DNA from: a virus
Virus record (IMG/VR): IMGVR_UViG_3300026321_000004
Coordinates: 1-47,975 of that record
DNA length: 47,975 bases
Reading direction: 5' to 3' (one strand)
Shown here: in pieces, positions 25,876-33,205 of the stretch
Numbering within the stretch: position 1 is the first letter of the stretch
How the letters are laid out: each line of letters begins with the position of its first letter
Notes under the pieces: generated by a model
Databases searched by the model: none
Seen by the model: the letters and a program-made list of their open reading frames with translations, nothing else
What the model was told of the DNA's origin: nothing
Program-made: the position numbers and the translations under genes

Positions 25876-27562
25876 AGACTTTGTAGTTAATACATTTCTT
25901 CCATTCTTAAAAGAGTATCGAGAATACATATTAGATCTATACTTCACCTGTAGGATCCCTCCTTTTGATCAGGATGCTATGGGTGATGTTTTTATGCAGC
26001 CTGAAGCTTTAATATCATCTGCATGTTATATCTCCAATCAAAGTAATATACCATTATCTGCTACCTTTAATAATATATGGGTACGACCCGATCAAAAGAA
26101 TTTAGATGATTGGATTGAGAACTTTGCTCCCATTTATAATGTAGGTGCCAGAGTAGTAACTCTTCCCCATACATCATGGGTATCTAGTGGTCAGATCCAA
26201 CAGGCATTTCCAGATCTGTTTATTAAGAATACTATTCTAAGAGAAGTAACTAAAGCAAATGAAATAGTATCATTAGCAGAAGCAGGTTTCCATTATATAA
26301 ATCTTGACCGTGATCTTATGAGAGATCAGGATCAATTACTTGAGATAAGAAAAGCAAAGGATTATTGTGCATACCTAGGCAAACCAGTAATGATCTCTAT
26401 GTTAGTCAATGAGACATGTTGGGGTGGTTGTCCTATCATGCCAGAGCATTATCAATATAATAGTACTAGGGAAGGTAAGGATCCAATATACTTTGCAAGT
26501 CCTATTAGTAGAGTGTCATGTTCCACATGGGATGTACAACACCCTGAGTATGATTTAAAACAAGCAAACTTACCACCATGGAGAGAGGATTGGGTTGAGA
26601 TGCTTGGCTTGGGTATTGATGTATTCAAGTTACATGGTAGAGAAAGTATGATGAGACTTCAAGAGAGTATGGATCTCATCAAAAGGTGGGCAGATGAAGA
26701 AGAATATATGTTCCCTGAGTACAAGAAGTACCAGTCAGAAATGAAGATGAAAGATGCTCCTATTAATATATGGAGGGAGAAGATAAAGACATGTAAGTTT
26801 GATTGTTGGGATTGCAACTACTGTGAGGCAGTTATAGAATCTCATATGAAGAAAGCAGATTTGGAGGTACATCCACAAGTTGAAACTTGTATGGAAGCAT
26901 TTATAAATTCTGGAAAATACATATCTAATCATAAGACATATGATCCTAATGATCCAAATGCTTACTATAATGTACCTGGTTTATCATCACCTAGAGTAAG
27001 GCATTTCTTAAATAACTTGTGTTCCCAGGAAGGTGCGGTCTATCTTGAGGTAGGTGTGTATGCTGGTTCTACATTCTGTGCAGCTATACAGAACAATGAT
27101 ATGGTAGCAGCATATGCAAATGATAATTGGTCACAACCAAACCTTCAACCAGCTAGAGAAGATATTAATTTAGAATTAGAAGACGTTACTGTTAGCACCT
27201 TTGTTAAAAATTTACAGACTAATATAACAACAGATAGTTTGGATTTTGACATTCAAGTTCTTAATGGTGATTCTTCACAGTTAGGGAAGAAGGACTTCAA
27301 GCAGGATGTAAATATAATTTTCTATGATGGAGATAATGCTGAACATAAGATGGTAGAATTCTTCACAAGAATGTTAGACTTCACTGCAAATGTTTTTACT
27401 CTTGTAGTAGATGATGCAAATATAGAAGATAATGTGAGGGTGACTAAAACGTTTGTTGAGAAGATGGGTCTTAAGATTCTTTACGAAAGAGAGTTATTGA
27501 ACGACCAAGAGGATCTTAAAATGTGGTGGAATGGACTATACGTTTTAGTCTTAGCTAAATAG
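25829..27562 (+). CDS. U32-like Cys-rich protein fused to a SAM-methyltransferase-like domain (577 aa)
   Basis: Residues about 60-335 resemble the peptidase-U32/UbiU-like barrel fold. The supporting features are FHYINLDRDLMRDQ, VNETCWGGCPIMPEHYQYN with C197 and C201, SRVSC with C231, and DVFKLHGRESMMRLQES. Residues 322-332 add a dense cluster C-x3-C-x2-C-x2-C (C322, C326, C329, C332), likely an Fe-S or zinc site. Residues about 385-577 look like a class I SAM methyltransferase: YLEVGVYAGST (405-415, glycine-loop motif I), YDGDNAEH (499-506) and VVDDAN (526-531). U32-family proteins take part in hydroxylation and tRNA/quinone modification with Fe-S clusters; that role is family knowledge, not shown here. 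The start overlaps the upstream gene by 47 bases. Substrate is unknown. The U32 call is moderate and the methyltransferase call is somewhat better. Confidence 0.6.
   Translation: MSKKVFSLPINPKLSEDFVVNTFLPFLKEYREYILDLYFTCRIPPFDQDAMGDVFMQPEALISSACYISNQSNIPLSATFNNIWVRPDQKNLDDWIENFAPIYNVGARVVTLPHTSWVSSGQIQQAFPDLFIKNTILREVTKANEIVSLAEAGFHYINLDRDLMRDQDQLLEIRKAKDYCAYLGKPVMISMLVNETCWGGCPIMPEHYQYNSTREGKDPIYFASPISRVSCSTWDVQHPEYDLKQANLPPWREDWVEMLGLGIDVFKLHGRESMMRLQESMDLIKRWADEEEYMFPEYKKYQSEMKMKDAPINIWREKIKTCKFDCWDCNYCEAVIESHMKKADLEVHPQVETCMEAFINSGKYISNHKTYDPNDPNAYYNVPGLSSPRVRHFLNNLCSQEGAVYLEVGVYAGSTFCAAIQNNDMVAAYANDNWSQPNLQPAREDINLELEDVTVSTFVKNLQTNITTDSLDFDIQVLNGDSSQLGKKDFKQDVNIIFYDGDNAEHKMVEFFTRMLDFTANVFTLVVDDANIEDNVRVTKTFVEKMGLKILYERELLNDQEDLKMWWNGLYVLVLAK
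27554..27561 (+). promoter_or_regulatory. Late promoter-like motif GCTAAATA
   Basis: This differs from the T4 late motif TATAAATA at two positions but keeps TAAATA. It overlaps the stop of the U32-like/methyltransferase gene (AAA TAG) and ends 30 bases before the next start. The related forms upstream of gp18 and gp20 share CTAAATA, which supports a variant of the late motif in this phage. Activity is inferred. Confidence 0.4.
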
Positions 27563-27591
27563 AATTGCGGATAATATCAAGATTTTAAAGA

Positions 27592-29343
27592 ATGTCACAG
27601 CTTAACGTAGGTGTTCTTAATGCTACTGGTGGTGTTCAACTCCCTGCCATTGCCACATCTAATTTACCTGGTTCAGGTATTAGTGCTGGATATATGGTAT
27701 ATGATAGCACAGAAGGACAAATAAAAATTTGGGATGGTGTCAAGTGGATGAAGGTCACAGACGCTACCGTTAATGCAACAGGTGGTGATGAGACTTATGA
27801 CATGGGATATTACAGAGTTCATAAGTTTAAAAGTTCTGGATCTTTCAACGTAACTGATACTAGTAGTAATGCAAAGATGGACTTCCTCATCGTCGCTGGA
27901 GGCGGTGGTGGAGGTTGCTCTGATGGTAACTGCAGTAATGGTGGCGGTGGTGCTGGAGGAATTGTATATAAGTCTAACATCCCTCTACCTAAAGGAAATT
28001 ATCCTGTAGTTATTGGATCTGGTGGAGCAGGTTATTATAACCAAGATACTAAAGGAGATACTGGTGGAGATACTACCTTCTTCGGATACACTGCCTTAGG
28101 TGGTGGTGGTGCTGGAGCAGGTGGAAGTAATGATAGTGGTAGAGGTCGTACTGGTGGATGTGGTGGTGGAGGAAGTCACCCATACGGCGGTAACAGAGCT
28201 GCAGGATTGCAACCATCCTCTGCTAGTGGTGGATATGGAAACCAAGGTGGAAACTGTACTCCCTCATCCCCCGATTGGGGTGGTGGTGGCGGTGGAGGCT
28301 GCGGAGAAGATGGAGAAGATGGCCAGAACACTCGTGGTGGACACGGTGGAGATGGAATGCTATTTAATATTGATGGTACTTCTAAATGGTATGGTGGAGG
28401 TGGTGCAGGTGCTAACTGCAACAACCCAAACAATAATGTTCAGCCAGGTGGATTAGGTGGTGGCGGTATTGCTGCTGGAACCATTGTTGGTGGAACAGGT
28501 GGTAATGGATATGGAGGAGGCGGCGGTGGTGCTGGCTATCCAAACAGAAGAGCTGGAGGTGGTGGTAATGGTGTTGTGATTGTTAGATATCCTATATCAA
28601 CTGTAGATGCTACTATTGGTGGATCTTCAGGTAATCCTGCTGTTAGTGCTGCAGCAATTCTTGCTGCCAATCCAGGCGCAGGTGATGGAACATATTGGAT
28701 CAAACCAGCTGCTTATGGCGGTAGTGCTCAAGAGATTTACTGTTGGATGACTGCTGGTGGATGGATGTTAGTAGCATCTAACAATGCAAGTAGTGGTACA
28801 ATACCAGGTGGTAATAGTAGAAGAAGTTCTAGTTATTTCTTAGATAGATCTGGTGCCCTTGGATCTCCTGATCCAAACAACGATTATATTATTGGTGGTA
28901 TGATTAACAACCTTGATTTCCAGAGTGTAAGATCTTTAGGATGGGGTTGGCAGAATGCTGGTGGTAGTAACAGCTGGAGTTCTGCTTTAAATAATCTTGG
29001 AACTTGGGTTCAATGTGAGTGGACACTCGCCACGAGTGGTGCTGACAGATTGATTGAAGTTAATCCTAGAAGTCAAGTTCTTGTCACACATAGTGGTGGT
29101 GGACTAAGTTCAAGTGCTGGTTATTTCTCACTTGATGGTATTAAACAAGACTATACTCAAGGTGGATTTAATGCTAACAGCAACCAAACTTCAGTCGGTG
29201 CTGTTGGTGTAAATGGAAACAGTGGTGACCCTTCAACTGGTTGCTATTGGGGTCATGGATCTTCTGAAGGTAATTATGAAGGTTGGTATGCATCCAACAA
29301 CAATAACGGAGACAGCCGCGGATACACAACATGGGTTAGGTAA
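27592..29343 (+). CDS. Adhesin with glycine-rich and fibrinogen-like regions (583 aa)
   Basis: Residues about 1-65 are a fibre-anchor segment (MSQLNVGVLNATGGVQLPAI, then YMVYDSTEGQIKIWDGVKW) like those in neighbouring adhesins. Residues about 75-340 form a glycine-rich domain that begins with FKSSGSFNVTDTSSNAKMDF followed by LIVAGGGGGG. It continues with many GGGG runs, as in the Gly-rich adhesin domains of T-even-like fibres. Residues about 361-583 resemble a fibrinogen-type C-terminal region: GDGTYWIKP, IYCWM with C384, GGWMLVASNN. The calcium loop and distal Cys pair are less clear than in the 313-aa adhesin. A host-surface adhesin whose poly-glycine loops could vary is the likely role. 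The gene is preceded by a late-like motif. Confidence 0.75.
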   Translation: MSQLNVGVLNATGGVQLPAIATSNLPGSGISAGYMVYDSTEGQIKIWDGVKWMKVTDATVNATGGDETYDMGYYRVHKFKSSGSFNVTDTSSNAKMDFLIVAGGGGGGCSDGNCSNGGGGAGGIVYKSNIPLPKGNYPVVIGSGGAGYYNQDTKGDTGGDTTFFGYTALGGGGAGAGGSNDSGRGRTGGCGGGGSHPYGGNRAAGLQPSSASGGYGNQGGNCTPSSPDWGGGGGGGCGEDGEDGQNTRGGHGGDGMLFNIDGTSKWYGGGGAGANCNNPNNNVQPGGLGGGGIAAGTIVGGTGGNGYGGGGGGAGYPNRRAGGGGNGVVIVRYPISTVDATIGGSSGNPAVSAAAILAANPGAGDGTYWIKPAAYGGSAQEIYCWMTAGGWMLVASNNASSGTIPGGNSRRSSSYFLDRSGALGSPDPNNDYIIGGMINNLDFQSVRSLGWGWQNAGGSNSWSSALNNLGTWVQCEWTLATSGADRLIEVNPRSQVLVTHSGGGLSSSAGYFSLDGIKQDYTQGGFNANSNQTSVGAVGVNGNSGDPSTGCYWGHGSSEGNYEGWYASNNNNGDSRGYTTWVR

Positions 29344-29346
29344 ATT

Positions 29347-29781
29347 ATGAATTATCCAGATAACGGACCATCTATGGATGATGGTTTTGAATACTTTGCA
29401 TTGGTTAATAATGAGACACATATGGTTGAAAATGTGATATGCTGTAGTAGTCTTGAAAAATTCCAAGAACTACAACTAGCTATGGGGCAATTGCCAACTG
29501 GTGAAGCCAGATGGATCCCTGCTAATAAGCGTACTCGTAAACCTTCAAAGGGAAATCATTACTCTGTAGAGAAAGGTGTTTTCTATCCAAGGTCGTTATA
29601 TAAATCTTGGATTCTTAATGAAGAAACTATGTATTGGGAGCCTCCTGTACCAAAACCACAAGAGGAATTTGATCCTGAAACTGGCGTTTTAGTTCTACAA
29701 TGGTTGTGGGACGAAACAAATAAAGAATGGATATCGCAGACATGCGCTAATTGTGAGCCACCAAATTCAGATGAACTCTAA
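29347..29781 (+). CDS. Small hypothetical protein (144 aa) with W-rich C-terminus
   Basis: The start follows the adhesin stop by 3 bases. The sequence begins acidic and aromatic (MNYPDNGPSMDDGFEYFALV). A basic central segment follows (ANKRTRKPSKGNHYSVEKGV). The C-terminus (YWEPPVPKPQEEFDPETGVL, then LQWLWDETNKEWISQTCANC) is Trp rich with a CxxC pair. The W-x-x-P-x-P segment followed by VLQWLWDETNKEW is a pattern I associate with small proteins of marine T4-like phages, of unknown function. It sits between an adhesin and the oxygenase run and overlaps the next gene by 11 bases. A fibre-linked role or a partner of the oxygenases are both possible. Confidence 0.6.
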   Translation: MNYPDNGPSMDDGFEYFALVNNETHMVENVICCSSLEKFQELQLAMGQLPTGEARWIPANKRTRKPSKGNHYSVEKGVFYPRSLYKSWILNEETMYWEPPVPKPQEEFDPETGVLVLQWLWDETNKEWISQTCANCEPPNSDEL

Positions 29782-30355
29782 TTTTATAGAAGAATATCCA
29801 AAATCAATATCAAGTCAAGATTGTTTAAGATTAATACAGCAGTTTGAAATAAGTAGTGATCTTCATGCTCCAGGTGTAACTACCATAGGATATGATGAAG
29901 ACATTAAAAAGGATACTGAGATAACAGTTACTAATAGAATGCTTGGTGATGAGCAGTGGGGTGATGCTATTACTCCAGTTCTTATTGCTCTTAACAAGAA
30001 TATTGAAAAGTATAAAAAGGAATATACTATTGATTCTGGATTAGACGACTTATCTAGATGGGGTCTTGAACCACCAGGAATTAACTTCCAAAGGTTTTTA
30101 CCTGGAGAGGGATATAAAAAATGGCATTGTGAATCTCCCTGCAAAATATCTAGCAAACGTGTTCTAGTATGGATGCTTTATTTGAATACGATAACTGATA
30201 AGGGAGGTACAGACTTTCAGTATCAGGACTTTACATGCAACGCAGAATCTGGTAAGATGGTTATATGGCCACCTTATTGGACACATTTCCATCGGTCACA
30301 AGTAAGTCCATCTTCGGTGAAATATATTATGACTGGTTGGTTCTCGTATGTATAG
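29771..30355 (+). CDS. 2OG-Fe(II) oxygenase-like protein, copy 1 (194 aa)
   Basis: The frame extends upstream to a GTG at 29753. The ATG at 29771 (MNSNFIEEYPKSIS) is preferred because it is a standard start and shortens the overlap with the upstream gene to 11 bases. The C-terminal half has a double-stranded beta-helix oxygenase pattern: FQRFLPGEGYKKWHCE with iron ligands H119 and E121 (H-x-E instead of the commoner H-x-D), VLVWMLYLN, GGTDFQYQ, KMVIWPPYWTHFHRSQ with the distal His at 172 or 174, and K184 as a possible 2OG anchor. Enzymes of this type use Fe(II), 2-oxoglutarate and oxygen to hydroxylate proteins, nucleic acids or small molecules. The substrate is unknown. It is the first of five such genes in a row. 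Confidence 0.7.
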   Translation: MNSNFIEEYPKSISSQDCLRLIQQFEISSDLHAPGVTTIGYDEDIKKDTEITVTNRMLGDEQWGDAITPVLIALNKNIEKYKKEYTIDSGLDDLSRWGLEPPGINFQRFLPGEGYKKWHCESPCKISSKRVLVWMLYLNTITDKGGTDFQYQDFTCNAESGKMVIWPPYWTHFHRSQVSPSSVKYIMTGWFSYV

Positions 30356-30896
30356 GTATCTTTGGTATGATACACAGTTGCCAGAAAGGTTCTGTGATGA
30401 GATTAGAAATGTTCTAGAAGGAAATGAAGGAAGATTAGAAAGTGCCAAAACACTTGGGGATGCAACATCCCATATAAGAGATAGTGATAATTATTGGATA
30501 CCAGATTCACATTGGATTAATTCATTCTGTAGTCATTATATAAATCTTGCGAATAGAGAGAATTTTAAATATGATATCTATCCTGGATATCAGAATAGTG
30601 TTATACAATACTCATTATATAAACAGAATAAATTTTATGGATGGCATACTGATACTGTTCATGATGGTGAAGAGGAAGCACGTAAGTTATCTTTTTCATT
30701 ACAGTTAAGTAATTATGATGAGTATACTGGTGGTGATCTTCAAATGATGGATGAAGAAAATCAAATGTATATTGGACCGAAGACAAAGGGAAGTATAATT
30801 ATTTTCGATTCAAGATTAAGACATAGAGTTAGGAAGGTTACTTCTGGAGAGAGGAGATCACTCGTTGGATGGGTGATGGGGCCAAGATGGAAATAG
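30348..30896 (+). CDS. 2OG-Fe(II) oxygenase, prolyl-4-hydroxylase-like, copy 2 (182 aa)
   Basis: The start overlaps the upstream gene by 8 bases. The sequence fits the prolyl-4-hydroxylase/PKHD-type 2OG-Fe(II) superfamily well. H100 and D102 appear in FYGWHTDT, ARKLSFSLQLSNYDEYTGGD supplies central strands, SIIIFDSRLRHRVRKV holds the distal iron ligand H159, and the 2OG-binding arginine R169 (or R170) sits in ERRSLVGWV. The length matches compact bacterial and phage members. All ligand residues are intact, so activity is likely. Protein hydroxylation is the commonest role in this subgroup, but the target here is unknown. It is the clearest oxygenase of the five. Confidence 0.85.
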   Translation: MYRYLWYDTQLPERFCDEIRNVLEGNEGRLESAKTLGDATSHIRDSDNYWIPDSHWINSFCSHYINLANRENFKYDIYPGYQNSVIQYSLYKQNKFYGWHTDTVHDGEEEARKLSFSLQLSNYDEYTGGDLQMMDEENQMYIGPKTKGSIIIFDSRLRHRVRKVTSGERRSLVGWVMGPRWK

Positions 30897-31468
30897 AATC
30901 AGTATTCCTACATGACCTTGTAGATATTTCTCCATTCGCACATTTGGGTAAAGAACACTACGATCAGTATAAGATTGTTCCCAAGGGTATTGAAATTAAA
31001 TGGAAGAAGACTAGAGGTAATTGGAGCATATCAGATACCACTGAACCCGAACAAGTTCCTGGATCAATATCAGTATACAATCACCCAAGTTATGAGGTTC
31101 TTCATAGAATAGTAAAACAACATTTAGAGAAAGAATATAAAGTTAGATTATATCCAACATATTATTTTGAAAGGATTTATACTAATGGTCAGGAATTATC
31201 TCCACATGTCGATAGACCTGCTTGTGAATGGAGTGTCAGTTTACATATATCAAGTGATATTGACAAACCTTGGCCCATTTATTTTGAGCATAGAAGTGGA
31301 ATAGAACAATATAGTTCTGTACCTGGAGATGCTGTTCTTTATAATGGAACAAAAATTAAACATTGGAGGGAACCATTACACTGTGAACCCAATCAATACT
31401 ACCATCAGTTATTTTTACATTATGTAAATGCAGATGGTCAATACTGCCAACATGCTTTTGATCAATGA
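30869..31468 (+). CDS. 2OG-Fe(II) oxygenase-like protein, copy 3 (199 aa)
   Basis: An AGGAG sequence at about 30852 supports the ATG at 30869, although it is a little far. The ATG at 30887 (MEIESVFLHDL) is an alternative with a 10-base overlap. The oxygenase pattern runs YYFERIYTNGQELSPHVDRP with H113 and D115, ACEWSVSLHISSD, WPIYFEH, VPGDAVLYNGTKIKHWREPL with distal His at 165, then YHQLFLHYVNADGQY. The last part is typical of phage and marine bacterial 2OG-Fe(II) enzymes whose C-terminal strand ends in a QxFLHYV-type segment. The substrate is unknown. The stop overlaps the next ATG (ATGA). Confidence 0.75.
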   Translation: MGDGAKMEIESVFLHDLVDISPFAHLGKEHYDQYKIVPKGIEIKWKKTRGNWSISDTTEPEQVPGSISVYNHPSYEVLHRIVKQHLEKEYKVRLYPTYYFERIYTNGQELSPHVDRPACEWSVSLHISSDIDKPWPIYFEHRSGIEQYSSVPGDAVLYNGTKIKHWREPLHCEPNQYYHQLFLHYVNADGQYCQHAFDQ

Positions 31469-31968
31469 AAATTCTTAAAGAAGTACTTTCTGATAGTACT
31501 CTCAGTACAGTTCAGAAATATATTCATGACAATATGGGATCTTTTAAGTGGTCTTCTAGTGAGATACAATGGAACCCAGGGTTGAGGATAGGTGTTGTTG
31601 GTTCTTGTTTAATACAGGAAACAACCCAAGAGTTAAGAGATTTAATTATTCCTGAGATCAAACCCCTAGTACCAGAGTGTAATGACATTGCTATAAATTA
31701 TCATTTGTGGCAAAGAGGTTCTGGGATATCGGGACACACTGATAAAGACTATGAATGGGGTGCTACTCTTTACTTAAATGAAGAATGGCATTATAATTAT
31801 GGTGGATTGTTCTGTTGGCAACCAAAGGATGAAGAAACGATGAGAGCTATAACACCATTGAGGAATACATTAGTTCTTAATGATGATCAGGAAGTTCATT
31901 TTGTTACTACTATTTCTCCTGAGTGTCCACAGTATAGAGTAACATTACAGATATGGGGTAAGAAATGA
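31465..31968 (+). CDS. 2OG-Fe(II) oxygenase-like protein, copy 4 (167 aa)
   Basis: The start overlaps the upstream stop in an ATGA. Residues 75-167 form a compact oxygenase core: INYHLWQRGSGISGHTDKDY with H91 and D93, ATLYLNEEWHYNYGGLFCW with the usual GGxF turn, TPLRNTLVLNDDQEVHFVTT with distal His at 145, and CPQYRVTLQIWGKK with R158 in the 2OG-binding place. The gene is short but carries every expected ligand. No second domain is present. It forms part of a translationally coupled row with its neighbours, and its substrate cannot be read from sequence. Confidence 0.8.
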   Translation: MKILKEVLSDSTLSTVQKYIHDNMGSFKWSSSEIQWNPGLRIGVVGSCLIQETTQELRDLIIPEIKPLVPECNDIAINYHLWQRGSGISGHTDKDYEWGATLYLNEEWHYNYGGLFCWQPKDEETMRAITPLRNTLVLNDDQEVHFVTTISPECPQYRVTLQIWGKK

Positions 31969-32660
31969 TTGAGTTGAATTCATTATTATTTGAGATCAAT
32001 GATAATTACACAGTAGAAGAACAATATATTGGCAGTCTTAAAAGTAAGGTTGTTACTATAGATAACTTTTTAAAGTATCCAAATGAACTTAAAGCTTTCT
32101 TAGAATCTATTCCTGTACAGAAAACAATATACGAAGGTAAGATGCCCAAGGGATTTTATCCAGGAAGTCAGACTTATATGACATATCACTTTGGGGATAT
32201 TGATGAATGGTTAAGGCATCACATGTATCAGTTCTTTGGATATAGACCACCCTATCTCAATATCTCTTGGCAGACTATTGATGGTAATCAAAAAGTATAT
32301 GCACAATCAAATACTCCACACACAGATCATTTGACTATAGCTGGTAATATATTTTTAAATACTCCAGAGGAAATTGATGGAGAAACTGGAACAGGGTTCT
32401 ACCGATTAAAAGAAACTGGTGAAGAATATGCTGATGGTAAATGTCTGTATAGAAAAGAAAGATATGGATCCCTAAGTCCTGACCTTTCTTTAACTGAGTT
32501 TAATCCTGGTAAGGACAGTGAGAGATATGAATGCTATCACATATCAGAAGCTAAATTTAATAGACTTAATTTATATGAAGGAGGTCTCTTCCATAACATA
32601 TACATTGAGGAAGGATCATTTAGGGATAACCCTAGAAAAACATTATCCGTAATAGGATAA
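31965..32660 (+). CDS. 2OG-Fe(II) oxygenase-fold protein, DUF6445-like, copy 5 (231 aa)
   Basis: The start again overlaps the previous stop in ATGA. This copy is longer and of a different branch. SKVVTIDNFLKYPNELKAFL opens the domain, SNTPHTDHLTIAGNIFLNTP has H119 and D121, TGTGFYRLKETGEEYADGK supplies an inserted loop, LNLYEGGLFHNIYIE has the distal His at 210, and DNPRKTLSVIG places R224 at the end. The arrangement resembles DUF6445-type oxygenase-fold proteins; I base that on recalled layout, not a search. It ends just before a GATAAATA motif, closing the five-gene oxygenase run. Confidence 0.7.
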   Translation: MIELNSLLFEINDNYTVEEQYIGSLKSKVVTIDNFLKYPNELKAFLESIPVQKTIYEGKMPKGFYPGSQTYMTYHFGDIDEWLRHHMYQFFGYRPPYLNISWQTIDGNQKVYAQSNTPHTDHLTIAGNIFLNTPEEIDGETGTGFYRLKETGEEYADGKCLYRKERYGSLSPDLSLTEFNPGKDSERYECYHISEAKFNRLNLYEGGLFHNIYIEEGSFRDNPRKTLSVIG

Positions 32661-32663
32661 ATA
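32656..32663 (+). promoter_or_regulatory. Late promoter motif GATAAATA
   Basis: A one-base variant of the T4 late motif TATAAATA, fitting the NATAAATA form reported for cyanophages. It overlaps the stop of the fifth oxygenase gene (GGA TAA ATA) and ends 21 bases before the next start. That spacing equals the 8784 motif. Confidence 0.5.
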
Positions 32664-32684
32664 GTACACTTATCATTCTAAAAC

Positions 32685-32873
32685 ATGGACGCTGAAAAAA
32701 TGGTGCAAGAGTTCACCGATCAATTGAAAGAGCAGAAAGCAACAGTTGTTGAACTTGAGAAGCAACTCAAATCCCGTAACGAACAGGTGTTGAGATTAGA
32801 AGGTGCAATTGAAGCACTTAACATGACACTTAAGGAGCCTGAAGAAGATGGTGATGAAGTCAAGTCTAGCTAG
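32685..32873 (+). CDS. Small coiled-coil protein (62 aa)
   Basis: A short protein that is almost all amphipathic helix (QEFTDQLKEQKATVVELEKQ, then LKSRNEQVLRLEGAIEALNM) with an acidic tail (EEDGDEVKSS). It recalls the 68-aa coiled-coil gene before the first giant fibre. Both precede a large gene module, have acidic tails and overlap the next gene's start (26 bases here). A trimerisation or attachment helper is possible. There is no family match I can name. The late-type motif upstream supports expression as its own late unit. Confidence 0.65.
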   Translation: MDAEKMVQEFTDQLKEQKATVVELEKQLKSRNEQVLRLEGAIEALNMTLKEPEEDGDEVKSS

Positions 32874-33177
32874 ACAACAAGAGCATATCGATGCTCGCCT
32901 TATTAAAACAGAATTTGATGGAACATTAGACACCTGCCCCTACAAGGTAGGTGATCTTTATGATGAACGGCCAATCATTTCCATTGGGTTCACTGAGAAT
33001 GTTTATGGGAAGTATTACCATATCATTGTAGAGAGAGGTAGGGCACATACTCGAATGAAATTTGAATTTGATCAGAAGCATGATTTAAAATTCAGTAAAC
33101 CAGTTGAGAGAATGATTCCTGCTGCCAGTATGGATGTACAGAAGTATCTTAAAATAGCAGAAACAAATAAGACATAA
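32848..33177 (+). CDS. Small hypothetical protein (109 aa)
   Basis: It overlaps the coiled-coil gene by 26 bases. The start may be the ATG at 32848 or the in-frame ATG at 32854 (MKSSLARQQEHIDARLIKTE). The sequence has a central strand pair (RPIISIGFTENVYGKYYHII, then VERGRAHTRMKFEFDQKHDL) and a short C-terminal helix (SMDVQKYLKIAETNKT), consistent with a small alpha/beta fold. No catalytic motif was recognised. Its stop codon lies inside a late promoter motif that leads the protease gene, so it ends an upstream transcription unit. Function is unknown. Confidence 0.6.
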   Translation: MVMKSSLARQQEHIDARLIKTEFDGTLDTCPYKVGDLYDERPIISIGFTENVYGKYYHIIVERGRAHTRMKFEFDQKHDLKFSKPVERMIPAASMDVQKYLKIAETNKT

Positions 33178-33180
33178 ATA
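33173..33180 (+). promoter_or_regulatory. Late promoter motif CATAAATA
   Basis: A match to the cyanophage late form NATAAATA, one base from T4's TATAAATA. It overlaps the stop of the preceding gene (ACA TAA ATA) and lies 25 bases before the 1705-aa protease gene, with AAGGA between them as a ribosome-binding site. Confidence 0.55.
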
Positions 33181-33205
33181 TATCTGAAGGACTATTGGAT
33201 ACAGA

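Noticed and set aside
26792-26827. C-x3-C-x2-C motif that could suggest a radical-SAM enzyme
   Set aside because: The motif is in the middle of the protein behind a U32-like barrel and is followed by a fourth Cys, whereas radical-SAM cysteines usually lie near the start of their barrel. A structural Fe-S or zinc cluster is more likely.
28100-28456. Forward frame of 118 codons inside the 583-aa adhesin
   Set aside because: It is the shifted reading of the GGT/GGA repeats and consists of Val/Glu runs, a shadow of the glycine-rich domain.
29753-29770. GTG start giving a 200-aa version of the first oxygenase
   Set aside because: The ATG at 29771 is a better start with less overlap, and the extra six residues add nothing to the domain.
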